Positions 8,918 to 21,116 are shown, counted from the first letter of the stretch. The stretch: DNA of 64,000 nucleotides from Sulfitobacter sp. JL08 (GCF_003352045.1 NZ_CP025815.1:3410001-3474000); one strand, 5' to 3'. Numbers and translations are program-made. The notes: a model not told the origin generated them from the sequence alone.

Positions 8918-9268
8918 CTAGTACAGTTCCCAATCATCCGCATGCGCCAACTCGCCCATCGCCATCCAGGCGGCCCGGATGCGCGCGACACGGGTGTCGG
9001 CCCATGTACGAAACACCAGATCGAACCCGATTTCGGTGATGTTGTCGGCGGATAAGTCAGCACGGATATTCTGTTCCGCGTCCACATCCCACAGCGAAAT
9101 CGAAACATGAACCGCGGGGGGGACACGGAAACTTTCCGAAAACGCAACGGTTTTGCGGCGCTCACGCGGGCCGGTTCCGGTCCACATGGTGCCTCCGTTC
9201 TCAAACTCCGAGAACATAGCCGTTTCACCCTGATCGATACCAACCAGGTGGTTGCGCAATCGTTTCAT
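8918..9268 (-). CDS. H-type lectin domain protein
   Basis: This protein of about 116 residues consists of one H-type lectin-like domain (first described in discoidin and snail agglutinins). It has FSESFRVPPAVHVSISLWDVD, then DNITEIGFDLVFRTWADTRVARI and WMAMGE, matching the family pattern of F-pP-V-v-l and t-W-A-G. Such domains bind galactose/GalNAc-type sugars. No signal peptide is evident. ATG 9268 was chosen over an in-frame TTG at 9280. Location between two FkbM methyltransferase genes suggests a glycan-related job (inference). Confidence 0.75.
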   Translation of the reverse strand: MKRLRNHLVGIDQGETAMFSEFENGGTMWTGTGPRERRKTVAFSESFRVPPAVHVSISLWDVDAEQNIRADLSADNITEIGFDLVFRTWADTRVARIRAAWMAMGELAHADDWELY

Positions 9269-9392
9269 AAAACCAGTCAATCATTGCCCGACCGCCAGAT
9301 TATCCGCGGATTTGGACAAAATTGGGCCTTTAAAAAGGTATGTTTCGCGGAACTATCACGCCTGAAAAATAGCGTACCAGCGTGAAACAGCC

Positions 9393-10105
9393 TTATACGT
9401 ATGTGTTTTTCTGCAAATACGGCATCGTCAGCGGTTCGAAATACAGGTCAATCTGCCAGAAACATTTGTCTTGCGGGCGCCACAAAGGATCGGACATATC
9501 GACCACCCCAAAGCCCTTGGCCCGCATATAGGCCACCATTTCGTCAAACAGCAGTGATGTGGGGGTAAGCTGATAACAATACACTTCGATCACGACCAGT
9601 GAAGCCTTGGCCAGCACGTTTTCAGCGCCTTCTAGAATAGGGACTTCGTGCCCGTGGGTGTCCAGCTTCAGGAAGAACGGGGCTTCATATGGCCCGTTCG
9701 GAGCTGCGAAATCATCCAGACGCACGGCCTTTACTTCAATGGCCGTTTCCGGATTTTCCGGATCAGCCGACCCTCCAAACGGAACGCTCCCGTCGAAACG
9801 GAGCGTCCCCGTCTTATCACTCGCGGCGGCAAGTTCGTATTAGCCTGCGCATGTACGCGACAAAAGGTTTCCAGCGCTGGCTGATGCACCGGATTTGCTT
9901 CGACCAGAAGATAGTTTGCGTCGGGAAAATAATCCATGGCGGCCAGGGACCACCGCCCATCGGATGCACCCACATCAATCACGGTTTTCACTGTCACACC
10001 CCGTGCTGAAATCCGTTTCAACGCTGCCCGCGCGTGTGATCGCTTTCTTTCCGCGGCATACCGCTTGAGAGAAGGTGGCACAGCTTTTTTCAGAAGGGTC
10101 TTCAT
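9393..10105 (-). pseudogene. FkbM-family methyltransferase broken by a one-base frameshift
   Basis: The N-terminal part (10105 down to about 9831) encodes a Rossmann methyltransferase start with VIDVGASDGRWSLAAMDYF and LLVEANPVHQ. At about 9830-9835 the frame shifts by one base. In the shifted frame the protein continues sensibly as AAASDKTGTLRFDGSVPFGG, then VRLDDF, FLKLDTHGHEVPILEGAE and LVVIEVYCYQ, the FkbM C-terminal signature, ending at 9393. Without the shift the first frame runs into a stop at 9731. A single missing base (for example in the AACTTGCC stretch) restores one gene of about 238 codons. It may be a true pseudogene or a sequencing error; I see no slippery site. Confidence 0.8.
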
Positions 10106-10174
10106 GTCAATGTTCCTGATTATCTTTGCACAAAAATCGCATTTTCAACAATTCGATACAACTCGCATCCGCAA

Positions 10175-10208
10175 TAACAAAAGGCCCCGCCGCAACCGGC
10201 AGGGCCTT
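10175..10208 (-). terminator. Rho-independent terminator of the atp operon
   Basis: The stem AAGGCCC/GGGCCTT plus inner GCCG/CGGC spans 10181-10208. Read on the minus strand it is followed by TTTTGTTATT, 35 bases after the atpC stop. Confidence 0.85.
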
Positions 10209-10242
10209 GAAACTGTTACAGGGCTGCATACCCGGTCAGCGC

Positions 10243-10641
10243 TTAAACGCCCACCGCTGTCCGCAAAGCTGCCAGATCCGCCAGCAACTTATCCGCCGCA
10301 TCCTTGGCTTCACCAGACAATCCGGCCGCACTTTCAGTGGCTTCCGCGACCAGCGCATCGATATCCGCCGCCTTGACTTCGGAGACCTCCATCGCCTTTT
10401 CAGCAAGCACCGAAGCGCCTTCGGAAGAGATTTCCGCAAAGCCGCCGGTCACAAGATATTCGGTCGTGCCCGACGGGCCGTTCACGCTCAGAACACCGGG
10501 ACGCAACGTGGTGATGACGGGCGCATGATCCGGCATCGCCGTCATGTCCCCGTCCGCGCCGGGAATTTGCACCGATGCAACCTGAAGCGACGCAAGGCGG
10601 CGCTCTGGTGACACCAGATCGAATTGCATTGTGTCTGCCAT
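10243..10641 (-). CDS. atpC: ATP synthase F1 subunit epsilon
   Basis: This 132-residue protein has the N-terminal beta-sandwich typical of epsilon: [46 protein letters not shown] short helical C-terminus follows. Epsilon sits in the rotor stalk and couples rotation to catalysis, and can inhibit ATP hydrolysis. It is the last gene of atpHAGDC, 14 bases after atpD, and is followed by a strong terminator. Confidence 0.96.
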   Translation of the reverse strand: MADTMQFDLVSPERRLASLQVASVQIPGADGDMTAMPDHAPVITTLRPGVLSVNGPSGTTEYLVTGGFAEISSEGASVLAEKAMEVSEVKAADIDALVAEATESAAGLSGEAKDAADKLLADLAALRTAVGV

Positions 10642-10655
10642 CGGTTCAGCTCTCC

Positions 10656-12101
<1,446 letters not shown>

Positions 12102-12974
12102 TTAGAGCGCTTCCGCGCCCGAAATAATTTCAATCAGTTCATTCGTGATCACAGCCTGACGCGACCGGTTATATTGGATCGTCAGCTTGTCAATCATCTC
12201 GCCCGCGTTGCGCGTGGCGTTGTCCATAGCAGACATCCGCGCGCCCTGTTCGGACGCCCCGTTTTCAAGCAAGGCTGCAAAAATCTGTGTCGCAACACCG
12301 CGCGGCAGCAGATCGGCCAGAATTTCCTCTTCGCTGGGTTCATACTCGTACCCAGTTGCAACATCATCAGCATCCGTTTCGAACGCAGCGGGAATAACCT
12401 GCTTTTGCGTCGGAATCTGCGTCACAACGTTTTGGAACTCTGAGAAAAAGATCGTCGCCACATCAAACTCGCCGGCGTCAAAACGGGCCAGTACGTCCTT
12501 GGCGATATTTTGCGCATCGACATAGCCGACACGTTTGACTTCGCTCAGATCGACATGGCCCACAAAATGTGAACCATATTCGCGTTTCAACTGGTCGCGG
12601 CCTTTTTTGCCGACTGTCAGGATCTTGACGGTCTTGCCTTGTTGCAGCAATTCACCCGCACGCACCCGAGCCATTTTGGCGATGTTGGTGTTGAACCCGC
12701 CGCACAGCCCACGCTCTGACGTCATCACAACCAGAAGGTGCGTCTGGTCGGATCCCGTTCCACGCAACAACAGCGGCGCGTTATCCGATTTCCCGACAGA
12801 CGCCGCAAGGCCACCCATCACGGCATTAAAGCGTTCCGTGTATGGGCGCGACTGCTCCGCAGCCTCTTGCGCGCGGCGCAACTTGGCCGCGGCAACCATC
12901 TGCATCGCCTTGGTGATCTTGCGGGTCGATTTGACCGACTCGATCCTGTTTTTAAGGTCCTTAAGACTTGGCAT
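12102..12974 (-). CDS. atpG: ATP synthase F1 subunit gamma
   Basis: This 290-residue rotor subunit has the conserved N-terminal coil [20 protein letters not shown] followed by [16 protein letters not shown], and the conserved C-terminal helix around [15 protein letters not shown] and [16 protein letters not shown]. Gamma transmits rotation from the Fo ring to the alpha/beta hexamer. It lies between atpA and atpD with 17- and 21-base gaps. Confidence 0.97.
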   Translation of the reverse strand: MPSLKDLKNRIESVKSTRKITKAMQMVAAAKLRRAQEAAEQSRPYTERFNAVMGGLAASVGKSDNAPLLLRGTGSDQTHLLVVMTSERGLCGGFNTNIAKMARVRAGELLQQGKTVKILTVGKKGRDQLKREYGSHFVGHVDLSEVKRVGYVDAQNIAKDVLARFDAGEFDVATIFFSEFQNVVTQIPTQKQVIPAAFETDADDVATGYEYEPSEEEILADLLPRGVATQIFAALLENGASEQGARMSAMDNATRNAGEMIDKLTIQYNRSRQAVITNELIEIISGAEAL

Positions 12975-12991
12975 TGGCCTGCATCCCTCCC

Positions 12992-14530
12992 TTAAGCGAA
13001 GTCAGCGGCGAATTCGTCCAGCGCAGCCTTGATCTTGTCCTCGACGTCCCCTTTGATTTTGGGGTCTTCGTTGGTGATCATGTCCAGAAGGTCCTTGTGC
13101 TTACCACGCAAGTGCCCCAGCAGGCCCGCTTCGAAGCGACCAACATTCTTGACCGAGATTTTATCAAGATAGCCTTTGGTTCCGGCAAAGATCACACAGA
13201 CGATTTCTGCGTTGGTCAGCGGCGAATACTGCGGCTGCTTCATCAGCTCTGTCAGACGCGCGCCACGGTTCAGCAACTGCTGTGTCGCAGCATCAAGATC
13301 GGAACCGAACTGCGCGAACGCCGCCATTTCACGATATTGCGCCAGTTCCAGCTTGACCGGGCCCGCAACAGATTTCATTGCGTTGGTTTGTGCCGAAGAT
13401 CCCACACGCGAAACCGACAGACCAGTGTTCACAGCCGGGCGGATGCCCTGATAGAACAGTTCGGTTTCAAGGAAAATCTGACCATCTGTGATCGAAATCA
13501 CGTTGGTCGGAATAAAGGCCGACACGTCACCCCCTTGCGTTTCAATGATCGGCAGCGCCGTCAGCGATCCGTTGCCCGCGTCATCACCCAGTTTCGCCGA
13601 GCGTTCCAGCAAACGCGAGTGAAGATAGAAAACGTCACCCGGATAGGCTTCGCGGCCGGGCGGGCGGCGCAGCAGCAGGGACATCTGGCGATAGGACACG
13701 GCCTGTTTGGACAGGTCATCGTACACGATCAGCGCATGACGGCCATTGTCGCGGAAATGTTCGGCCATCGCTGTTGCCGAATAGGGTGCCAGAAACTGCA
13801 TCGGTGCCGGTTCGGACGCGGTTGCGGCCACAACGATCGAGTATTTGATCGCGCCGGTTTCTTCCAGCTTCTTGACCAGCTGCGCCACGGTCGACCGCTT
13901 TTGGCCGATCGCAACATAAACGCAGTAAAGCTTCTTGCTTTCGTCTTTTCCGGCAGCGTCGTTGATCGACTTCTGGTTCAGGATCGTATCCAGCGCCACG
14001 GCTGTTTTACCTGTCTGACGGTCACCAATGATAAGTTCGCGCTGGCCACGGCCAATCGGGATCATCGCGTCAACCGATTTCAATCCGGTTGCCATCGGTT
14101 CGTGAACCGACTTGCGCGGGATGATACCCGGCGCCTTCACGTCGGCAACGCCACGTTTTTTCGCCTTGATCGGGCCCTTGCCGTCGATCGGATTACCCAG
14201 ACCATCCACAACGCGGCCCAGCAGTTCGTCACCGATTGGAACGTCCACGATGGAATTCGTGCGCTTGACGGTGTCGCCTTCCTTGATGTCACGATCGGAC
14301 CCGAAGATCACAACGCCGACATTGTCAGCTTCAAGGTTCAGGGCCATGCCCTGAATGCCACCGGGAAATTCGACCATTTCACCGGCCTGCACGTTATCCA
14401 GACCGTAGACACGGGCAATCCCGTCACCAACGCTCAACACACGGCCGACTTCGGCGACTTCTGCTTCTTGACCAAAGTTCTTGATCTGGTCTTTCAGGAT
14501 CGCAGAAATTTCTGCTGCTTGGATACCCAT
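12992..14530 (-). CDS. atpA: ATP synthase F1 subunit alpha
   Basis: This 512-residue subunit starts [19 protein letters not shown], has the P-loop GDRQTGKT near residue 170, and the alpha signature ending near the conserved Arg region ([17 protein letters not shown]). It carries the regulatory nucleotide sites of F1. It directly follows atpH with no gap between the atpH stop and the atpA gene end coordinates, typical of the operon. Confidence 0.98.
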   Translation of the reverse strand: MGIQAAEISAILKDQIKNFGQEAEVAEVGRVLSVGDGIARVYGLDNVQAGEMVEFPGGIQGMALNLEADNVGVVIFGSDRDIKEGDTVKRTNSIVDVPIGDELLGRVVDGLGNPIDGKGPIKAKKRGVADVKAPGIIPRKSVHEPMATGLKSVDAMIPIGRGQRELIIGDRQTGKTAVALDTILNQKSINDAAGKDESKKLYCVYVAIGQKRSTVAQLVKKLEETGAIKYSIVVAATASEPAPMQFLAPYSATAMAEHFRDNGRHALIVYDDLSKQAVSYRQMSLLLRRPPGREAYPGDVFYLHSRLLERSAKLGDDAGNGSLTALPIIETQGGDVSAFIPTNVISITDGQIFLETELFYQGIRPAVNTGLSVSRVGSSAQTNAMKSVAGPVKLELAQYREMAAFAQFGSDLDAATQQLLNRGARLTELMKQPQYSPLTNAEIVCVIFAGTKGYLDKISVKNVGRFEAGLLGHLRGKHKDLLDMITNEDPKIKGDVEDKIKAALDEFAADFA

Positions 14531-15091
14531 TTATCCGACCTCTTTCATTGCGTTCTGGAGGGAATTGAGTTTGGAACGGATCGACGTATCGATCATTTTC
14601 GAACCAACCTTGACGACAAGACCGCCGATCAGACTTTCATCGACGGTCGCATTGATATTTACGGTTTTGCCAAATTGCGCTTTCAGCGTTTTGGCAAGCT
14701 TGTCTGTTTGCGCCTTTGTCAGCGCCTTTGCACTTGTCACATCTGCGCCTACTTCACCTTTGCTTTCGGCGATCAGGTTGCGCAGGGATTGCACCAGTTG
14801 TGGCAGCACGAAAAGCCGGCGTTTTTGCGCCATCACGGCCAGCGTGTTTGCCATCAATGGTGTCAGGGACATCTTCTTGGCAATCGCGGCTATGGCGCCG
14901 GTCTGTTCATCGCGGGTGTAAATCGGCGAATGTATCAGCGCGTTGAAATCGTCGCTGCCCGCCAAAGCATCACTCAGGCCAGTCAGATCGGATTCGATCT
15001 TGGCGATAGATTTGGATTCAGTAGCAAGTTCAAAAACGGCTGCAGCATAGCGTGAAGCGATGCTTGATGAAATCGAAGCTGGTTCAGACAC
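14531..15091 (-). CDS. atpH: ATP synthase F1 subunit delta
   Basis: This 186-residue delta (OSCP) subunit joins F1 to the Fo peripheral stalk. It starts VSEPASISSSIASRYAAAVF and ends with the conserved LIGGLVVKVGSKMIDTSIRS. I chose GTG 15091, preceded by GGAAGGGTCGAC as ribosome binding site, since this gives the family length; the frame stays open upstream to 15223 but the extra 44 codons look non-coding. It is the first gene of atpHAGDC. The Fo genes are not in the window, as usual in alphaproteobacteria. Confidence 0.95.
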   Translation of the reverse strand: MSEPASISSSIASRYAAAVFELATESKSIAKIESDLTGLSDALAGSDDFNALIHSPIYTRDEQTGAIAAIAKKMSLTPLMANTLAVMAQKRRLFVLPQLVQSLRNLIAESKGEVGADVTSAKALTKAQTDKLAKTLKAQFGKTVNINATVDESLIGGLVVKVGSKMIDTSIRSKLNSLQNAMKEVG

Positions 15092-15425
15092 GTCGACCCT
15101 TCCGACATCTGGCCCCTTTCCGCGCGACTGTATGCGCGGCCCGAGGAGGTTAGCGCGCCCTGATACCCACCAAAGCGTCAAAATCAGCGTGGATGTAGCA
15201 GAGCCAACCTCACCCCGCAACATGGTATAGCGATAACATCAAAATGCTCTGCGCCCTATAAAAAAAGGGCTTTAGCCCGCCTGCGACGGTTTGCGCAACA
15301 GATTTTGCAAGTTTTTTTGTTGCGATCCGCAAGGATTCGACGGTTTGGTGCGTATCAGCGGCATCCCCTGTCAGCAGGCGCGCCCGCTGGCCTGATACGA
15401 TTCTTTGCCCTGTTTCGCACCAGTC
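15092..15425. other. Intergenic region upstream of the atp operon
   Basis: This stretch of about 330 bases holds the terminator of the upstream methyltransferase gene (15257-15278) and must contain the atp operon promoter. TTGACG at about 15177-15182 on the minus strand could be a -35 element, but I cannot find a convincing -10 at the right distance. No gene is seen. Confidence 0.5.
15257..15278 (-). terminator. Terminator after the methyltransferase gene
   Basis: GGGCT/AGCCC stem at 15267-15278, followed on the minus strand by a run of T (TTTTTTTATA). It lies about 150 bases after the 15426 stop and before the atp operon. Confidence 0.7.
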
Positions 15426-16172
15426 TCAAACCGGTTTGGGGGCCCGTTCCTTCATCCCTTCCAGAACGCCCAGCGCGTTTCGCGCGGTATCCCGGATCAC
15501 CGTACCGGTCGGCGGGTGCACCCTCTTTGTCGCCTCGACCATCAAGACACCACCGGCAATGGCAACAGGTGCCTTGCGCCCGACCCGTTCACAAAGATCA
15601 GCCGCCTTGCGCCAGAATCGCCGTGTTGACGGTGGCTGATAAAGGGCCGCACCATGTGTTTCGGGAAGAAAATGATGTTTCTTCAACTGCGTTTCCAGCT
15701 GGCTCAGCGTATATGGCCGCCCGAACCCGAACGGCGTCTTGTCACTGCGCGACCAAAGACCGGCGCGGTTCGGAACGATAAACAACGCCTTGCCCCCCGG
15801 CCCCAGCACGCGCCAACATTCCTCAAGAAGTTCGGATGGGTGTTCCGAAGTTTCCAGCCCGTGCATCAATACTAGCTTGTCAATGTGCCCGGTTTCGATC
15901 GGCCACAATGTTTCCTCGGTCAGCACTGCAACATTGGGCATCCCTGCGGGCCACGCCATAACGCCTTGCGGTGCTGGCATCAGCGCCGTGACGCGACGCG
16001 CATCCGCCAGATACGGACGCAGCAACGGTGCGGCGAAACCGAACCCTGCAACTGTCTGCCCTTTGGCCTCGGGCCAGAACTCCAGCATCCGGTCGCGCAC
16101 AGCCTTTTGGGCCGCGCGCCCCAAAGCGCTGCGATAGTAGAAATTCCGCAGGTCTTGCACATCAAGATGCAT
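15426..16172 (-). CDS. Class I SAM-dependent methyltransferase
   Basis: This 248-residue protein has a Methyltransf_11-type core: [18 protein letters not shown] replaces the usual glycine-rich motif I, then [21 protein letters not shown] and [23 protein letters not shown]. The substrate is unknown. In Rhodobacterales a methyltransferase is commonly found divergent from gloB, as here, which could hint at a linked role, but nothing in the sequence names one. ATG start; the glycine-rich loop is degenerate (GFGFAAP). Confidence 0.8.
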   Translation of the reverse strand: MHLDVQDLRNFYYRSALGRAAQKAVRDRMLEFWPEAKGQTVAGFGFAAPLLRPYLADARRVTALMPAPQGVMAWPAGMPNVAVLTEETLWPIETGHIDKLVLMHGLETSEHPSELLEECWRVLGPGGKALFIVPNRAGLWSRSDKTPFGFGRPYTLSQLETQLKKHHFLPETHGAALYQPPSTRRFWRKAADLCERVGRKAPVAIAGGVLMVEATKRVHPPTGTVIRDTARNALGVLEGMKERAPKPV

Positions 16173-16233
16173 TGCAGCTTTCGTTTGGTTCCGTCACTCT
16201 GACCTCAATGTAGCAACGAAAAGGCGAAACACC

Positions 16234-17004
16234 ATGCCTCTTGATATCATCACGATCCCCTGCTTGCAGGACAATTACGCGTTTCTGGCCCACGATCCGG
16301 TTTCAGGCGAAACCGCACTGGTCGATATTCCCGAAGCCGCGCCCATCCTGGCCGCATTGACGCAACGCAACTGGAAACTGACCCATGTCCTGATCACGCA
16401 CCACCATGACGATCACGTGCAGGGGTTGGGCGCGGTGCTTGCCGCTTACCCCGATGCAAAAGTGATAGGCGCCGCGGCAGATTCCCATCGCCTGCCTGAC
16501 CTGAATATCGAAGTCGCGGAAGGCGACACGGTGCGTATCGGCGCAGATACCGGATACGTGATTAATGTATCCGGCCACACCGTAGGGCACATCGCCTTTC
16601 ACTTTCCTCAAAGCGCGGCGGTGTTCACCGCGGACAGCCTTATGGCACTGGGGTGCGGGCGTCTGTTTGAAGGCACCGGACCGCAGATGTGGGCCAGCCT
16701 GTCCAAGCTGGCGGCACTTCCTGCGGAAACCATAGTTTATTCAGGCCACGAATACACTGCCGCCAACGCCGCGTTCGCTTTGACCATTGAACCCGACAAT
16801 CCCGCGCTTATATCTCGCAGTGAAGCAATCACCGCGGCCCGTGCCGCCCAAACTCCCACCGTGCCTTCGGCTTTGGCGTTGGAACTGGCTACAAACCCGT
16901 TCCTTCGGGCCGCTGTTCCATCCGTGCAGGCCCATCTGGGTATGCAAGGGGCAGATCCAGCAGCAGTTTTTACCGAAATTCGGGCACGAAAAGACCGATT
17001 TTGA
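16234..17004 (+). CDS. gloB: Hydroxyacylglutathione hydrolase (glyoxalase II)
   Basis: This 256-residue metallo-beta-lactamase-fold enzyme hydrolyses S-D-lactoylglutathione to D-lactate and glutathione, the second step of methylglyoxal detoxification. The metal motif THHHDDH spans residues 55-61; GHTVGHIAFH, TADSLMALGCGRLFEG and YSGHEYTAANAAFAL supply the remaining metal ligands and the glutathione-binding region. ATG start. A D-lactate dehydrogenase gene that could use the product is elsewhere in the window (60701-62107). Confidence 0.95.
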   Translation: MPLDIITIPCLQDNYAFLAHDPVSGETALVDIPEAAPILAALTQRNWKLTHVLITHHHDDHVQGLGAVLAAYPDAKVIGAAADSHRLPDLNIEVAEGDTVRIGADTGYVINVSGHTVGHIAFHFPQSAAVFTADSLMALGCGRLFEGTGPQMWASLSKLAALPAETIVYSGHEYTAANAAFALTIEPDNPALISRSEAITAARAAQTPTVPSALALELATNPFLRAAVPSVQAHLGMQGADPAAVFTEIRARKDRF

Positions 17005-17032
17005 TGCGTCTTTGACGCACAGAAAAGACGCA
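17005..17032 (+). terminator. Possible terminator of gloB
   Basis: Inverted repeat TGCGTCTTT / AAAGACGCA, 9 bp with a 10-base loop, starts directly after the gloB stop. Downstream T content is weak (ATCACGTGTTTTGTT). Confidence 0.45.
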
Positions 17033-17178
17033 ATCACGTGTTTTGTTACCGCAAAACCAAAGAAAAAACTTGAAGCCGGGAACGGATCAACCAAACTCTA
17101 ACAGTATGAGGTCATGGTTGGTTCGGGGCGATACCGCAAAACAGTCCTACCCGGCCCAGAATACAAGAGGAGCACAAA

Positions 17179-19500
17179 GTGCCTTCATTCTCGAATACAC
17201 TAGAACAGGCAATCCATTCCGCTTTGGCGCTGGCCAACGCGCGGCGTCACGAATTCGCAACTCTGGAACACTTGCTTCTGGCGCTGCTGGACGAACCCGA
17301 TGCCACGCGGGTGATGAAAGCGTGCAGCGTCGACATCGACGAACTGCGTACCACACTCAACGAATTCATCGACGATGATCTGTCAAACCTTGTGACCCAG
17401 ATCGACGGGTCCGAAGCTGTGCCGACTGCCGCGTTCCAACGCGTGATCCAGCGCGCGGCGATCCACGTCCAGTCCTCGGGTCGTACCGAAGTAACGGGTG
17501 CGAATGTTCTGGTCGCGATATTCGCGGAACGTGAAAGCAATGCCGCGTACTTCCTGCAGGAACAGGACATGACGCGGTATGATGCGGTGAACTTCATCGC
17601 CCATGGCGTTGCCAAAGATCCCGCGTTCGGCGAAGCGCGGCCCGTTTCGGGCGCGCCGGAAACCGAAGAAGAGCCTCAGGGCGTGACGGAAGGCGAGCAA
17701 AAAGAAAGCGCGCTGGCGAAATACTGCGTTGATCTGAACGCCAAGTCCCGCGAAGGCGACATTGATCCGCTGATCGGTCGCGATGCCGAAGTCGAACGTT
17801 GCATTCAGGTGTTGTGCCGCCGCCGCAAGAACAACCCGCTTCTGGTGGGTGATCCGGGCGTGGGCAAAACCGCGATTGCCGAAGGTCTGGCGCGTAAAAT
17901 CGTGTCCGGCGAAACGCCCGAGGTTCTGGCAAATACAACGATCTATTCGCTTGATATGGGCGCGCTTCTGGCCGGAACACGGTATCGCGGCGATTTCGAA
18001 GAACGGCTGAAAGCGGTTGTGTCCGAACTGGAAGGACACAAGGACGCGGTGCTTTTCATTGATGAAATCCACACGGTGATCGGCGCGGGCGCAACATCAG
18101 GTGGCGCGATGGATGCGTCCAACCTGCTGAAACCGGCCTTGCAGGGCGGCAAGCTGCGTACAATGGGCAGCACCACCTACAAGGAGTTCCGCCAGCATTT
18201 CGAAAAGGATCGCGCACTTAGCCGCCGGTTCCAGAAGATCGACGTGTCCGAACCAACGGTCGAGGATGCTGTGAAAATCCTGAAAGGATTGAAGCCCTAT
18301 TTCGAAGAACATCACGGTGTCAAATACACCGCCGACGCCATCAAGACGAGTGTCGAACTGGCGGCACGCTATATCAACGACCGCAAACTGCCCGACAGCG
18401 CAATCGACGTGATCGACGAAGCCGGCGCAGCGCAGCACCTCGTGGTCGCGGCAAAGCGGCGCAAGACGATTGGCACAAAAGAGGTCGAGGCCGTTGTCGC
18501 CAAGATTGCCCGGATCCCGCCGAAAAACGTGTCGAAAGACGATGCCGCCGTGCTGAAAGATCTGGAAGGATCGTTGAAGCGCGTGGTTTTCGGACAGGAC
18601 AAGGCGATCGAGGCATTGTCATCCGCGATCAAACTGGCCCGCGCGGGCCTGCGCGAACCGGAAAAACCCATTGGCAACTACCTGTTCGCAGGGCCGACGG
18701 GTGTAGGCAAAACCGAAGTGGCGAAACAACTGGCCGATGTGCTGGGCGTTGAACTGCTGCGCTTTGACATGTCCGAATACATGGAAAAACACGCCGTTTC
18801 GCGCCTGATCGGTGCGCCCCCCGGTTATGTCGGGTTTGATCAGGGCGGTATGTTGACCGACGGTGTCGATCAGCACCCGCACTGCGTATTGTTGCTGGAC
18901 GAAATGGAAAAGGCCCACCCGGATGTCTATAACATCCTGTTGCAGGTGATGGATCACGGCAAACTGACCGATCACAACGGTCGCACGGTGGATTTCCGGA
19001 ATGTCGTTCTGATCATGACGTCAAATGCGGGCGCGGCAGAACAGGCGAAAGAGGCCATCGGATTTGGCCGTGACCGTCGCACCGGCGAAGACACTGCCGC
19101 GATCGAACGCACGTTCACGCCGGAATTCCGTAACCGTCTGGACGCTGTGATCAGTTTCGCGCCGCTGCCCAAGGATGTAATCCTGCAAGTGGTCGAGAAA
19201 TTCGTACTGCAACTCGAAGCGCAACTGATGGATCGCAATGTTCATATCGAACTGACCAAACCCGCTGCGGAATGGTTGGCCGACAAGGGTTATGATGACA
19301 AAATGGGGGCGCGTCCTCTGGGCCGTGTCATTCAGGAAAACATCAAGAAACCGCTGGCCGAAGAACTGCTGTTTGGCAAACTTGCCAAAGGCGGTCTGGT
19401 CAAGGTTGGCCTGAAAGACGGCAAATTGCATCTGACCATCGAAGGCCCGGAAAATCCGCGCCTGTCCGGTAACAAGCCGCCGCTTTTGACAGCGGAATAG
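17179..19500 (+). CDS. clpA: ATP-dependent Clp protease ATP-binding subunit ClpA
   Basis: This 773-residue AAA+ unfoldase feeds substrates to ClpP. It has the double Clp-N repeat at residues 1-145, first AAA+ module with [14 protein letters not shown] near residue 218 and [14 protein letters not shown], then second module with [14 protein letters not shown] near residue 506 and [15 protein letters not shown]. The middle domain is short, as in ClpA rather than ClpB. The start is GTG 17179 with AGAGGAGC upstream. clpS, often found next to clpA, is not in the 174-base gap. Confidence 0.95.
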   Translation: MPSFSNTLEQAIHSALALANARRHEFATLEHLLLALLDEPDATRVMKACSVDIDELRTTLNEFIDDDLSNLVTQIDGSEAVPTAAFQRVIQRAAIHVQSSGRTEVTGANVLVAIFAERESNAAYFLQEQDMTRYDAVNFIAHGVAKDPAFGEARPVSGAPETEEEPQGVTEGEQKESALAKYCVDLNAKSREGDIDPLIGRDAEVERCIQVLCRRRKNNPLLVGDPGVGKTAIAEGLARKIVSGETPEVLANTTIYSLDMGALLAGTRYRGDFEERLKAVVSELEGHKDAVLFIDEIHTVIGAGATSGGAMDASNLLKPALQGGKLRTMGSTTYKEFRQHFEKDRALSRRFQKIDVSEPTVEDAVKILKGLKPYFEEHHGVKYTADAIKTSVELAARYINDRKLPDSAIDVIDEAGAAQHLVVAAKRRKTIGTKEVEAVVAKIARIPPKNVSKDDAAVLKDLEGSLKRVVFGQDKAIEALSSAIKLARAGLREPEKPIGNYLFAGPTGVGKTEVAKQLADVLGVELLRFDMSEYMEKHAVSRLIGAPPGYVGFDQGGMLTDGVDQHPHCVLLLDEMEKAHPDVYNILLQVMDHGKLTDHNGRTVDFRNVVLIMTSNAGAAEQAKEAIGFGRDRRTGEDTAAIERTFTPEFRNRLDAVISFAPLPKDVILQVVEKFVLQLEAQLMDRNVHIELTKPAAEWLADKGYDDKMGARPLGRVIQENIKKPLAEELLFGKLAKGGLVKVGLKDGKLHLTIEGPENPRLSGNKPPLLTAE

Positions 19501-19537
19501 AACTGTCGCGGCGTCGCTCGCGATAACCAAAGAAACA

Positions 19538-19573
19538 AACGCTGCCGAGGTTTGACCCCGGCAGCGTTTTTTT
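19538..19573 (+). terminator. Rho-independent terminator of clpA
   Basis: AACGCTGCCG / CGGCAGCGTT stem followed by TTTTTTT. The A/C-rich upstream flank gives T-rich sequence on the minus strand, so it may also stop the convergent ABC-F gene. Confidence 0.88.
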
Positions 19574-19598
19574 ATTTATCAACGCGGCAGTACCCGCG

Positions 19599-21116
19599 CT
19601 ATTCCCCGCCCATCTCCCGGGACAGAAACGCTTCGGGGTCATCGACTTCGATCAGCGTGTTGCGCTTGATCCACCAGAACCTGTTGCCCACGTTTCGCAG
19701 GAAACTGCGGTCATGGCTGACCAGCAGGCAGGATGCTCCGTGTGCAATCAGTTCGGCTTCCAGCGTCTCCTGCCCTTCAATGTCCAGATGGTTCGTTGGT
19801 TCGTCCAGCAAATAGAAATTCGGGTTCTTCAACCGTAACACCAGCATGGCCAGTCGTGCCTTCTGCCCGCCCGACAATGCCCCGATCCTGGTGTCCTGCA
19901 TCGCAATGGACACGCCCGCACCGGCCAGCAAACCACGTGCCCGCTGGTCGCCCACATCAAACTGTCCGGCAACGGCTGTCATTGGCGTGTCGGCATCATC
20001 CAACTGGCTCAGATGCTGGTCGGAATAGGCGGACACAACCGATGGCGCGCATTTAATCACGTCGCTGTCACCTTTCAGCGCCTGCCAGATCAACCGGACA
20101 AGCTGTGTCTTGCCCGTCCCGTTGGCTCCCAGCACCACAACGCGATCACCCTGACTAAGCCACTTTCGTCCGGTGCGGTAGAGCAGCCGCCCGTCCGGTG
20201 TTTCAACCGCAACATCTTCGAAAGTGAACAGCGCCTTGGCGTGTGTGCCGCTGTTCACCAGCCTGATGTCGCCCGCACTGCGGTCCTGATGGGCCGGTTT
20301 GGCCGCCGCCTCCATCTTTTCCGCGCGCTCTGTCAGTTGTTTGGTTTTGGTCACCAACAGGTCGGAACCGGAATTGATGCCGATATTTTTCAGCTTTGCC
20401 GCCTGTTTGCGCAATTGCTGCGCCTTGTTCAGATCGTTGGCAAAACGGCGCGCATCTGCCGCGTCGGCCTCTTCCAGTGCGGTGCGCGCAGCCGTGAACG
20501 GCAGTTGAAAAACCCGCGACCGTTCCGCCCGCAGGAACAATGTGCGGTTGGTCGTGGCATCCAGAAAAGCGCGATCATGCGATGTGATGACAACGGGCAT
20601 TTCGCGCGGCAGGGCCCGCAGCCAATCTTGCAACAAGGCGATGCGGTGCAAATCCAGATGGTTTGTCGGCTCGTCCAGCAACAGAACATCCGGCGCGGTG
20701 ATCCAAGCTGCGGCAAGCAGTGCGGTTCGCTGCCATCCACCACTCAGTTCACTTAGCAGCGTGTGGTGCAGTTCATAGGGCACTGTCAGTTCATCCAGCA
20801 CCACATCGACCCGCCAGCTTTCATAATCGGCCTGTTCCGGCGGCAAGGCGGCCAGCACCAGTTCATGAAAGGTCAGCTTCAGGGCATCTTCGGGCACGTA
20901 TTGTGCGACATGGGCAACGCGCAATCCGCGCGCACGGGTTATATCGCCGCTGGTGTTTTCAAGGGTTCCGGCCAGCACGGCCAGCAATGTTGATTTCCCC
21001 TGACCGTTCGCAGCCACCAGCCCGATCCGGTCGCCTTTTGAGATGGTCAGGTTCAGGTCTGCAAACAAGGGAAAGCCAAGGGTCACGCCCAAAGCATTTG
21101 TGTTGATAAGTGTCAT
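19599..21116 (-). CDS. ABC-F family ATPase
   Basis: This 505-residue protein has two fused ABC domains and no membrane segment. Domain 1 has Walker A AANGQGKST, signature LSGGW and Walker B VLLLDEPTNHLDL; domain 2 has GANGTGKT, LSGGQKARLAML and FYLLDEPTNHLDI. A linker of about 80 residues rich in Lys, Arg and Ala (about 230-300) joins them. ABC-F proteins bind the ribosomal E site and affect translation or antibiotic resistance; the subfamily is not clear. In signature 1 the usual Gln is Trp. ATG start; the 224-base leader holds a good hairpin. Confidence 0.88.
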   Translation of the reverse strand: MTLINTNALGVTLGFPLFADLNLTISKGDRIGLVAANGQGKSTLLAVLAGTLENTSGDITRARGLRVAHVAQYVPEDALKLTFHELVLAALPPEQADYESWRVDVVLDELTVPYELHHTLLSELSGGWQRTALLAAAWITAPDVLLLDEPTNHLDLHRIALLQDWLRALPREMPVVITSHDRAFLDATTNRTLFLRAERSRVFQLPFTAARTALEEADAADARRFANDLNKAQQLRKQAAKLKNIGINSGSDLLVTKTKQLTERAEKMEAAAKPAHQDRSAGDIRLVNSGTHAKALFTFEDVAVETPDGRLLYRTGRKWLSQGDRVVVLGANGTGKTQLVRLIWQALKGDSDVIKCAPSVVSAYSDQHLSQLDDADTPMTAVAGQFDVGDQRARGLLAGAGVSIAMQDTRIGALSGGQKARLAMLVLRLKNPNFYLLDEPTNHLDIEGQETLEAELIAHGASCLLVSHDRSFLRNVGNRFWWIKRNTLIEVDDPEAFLSREMGGE

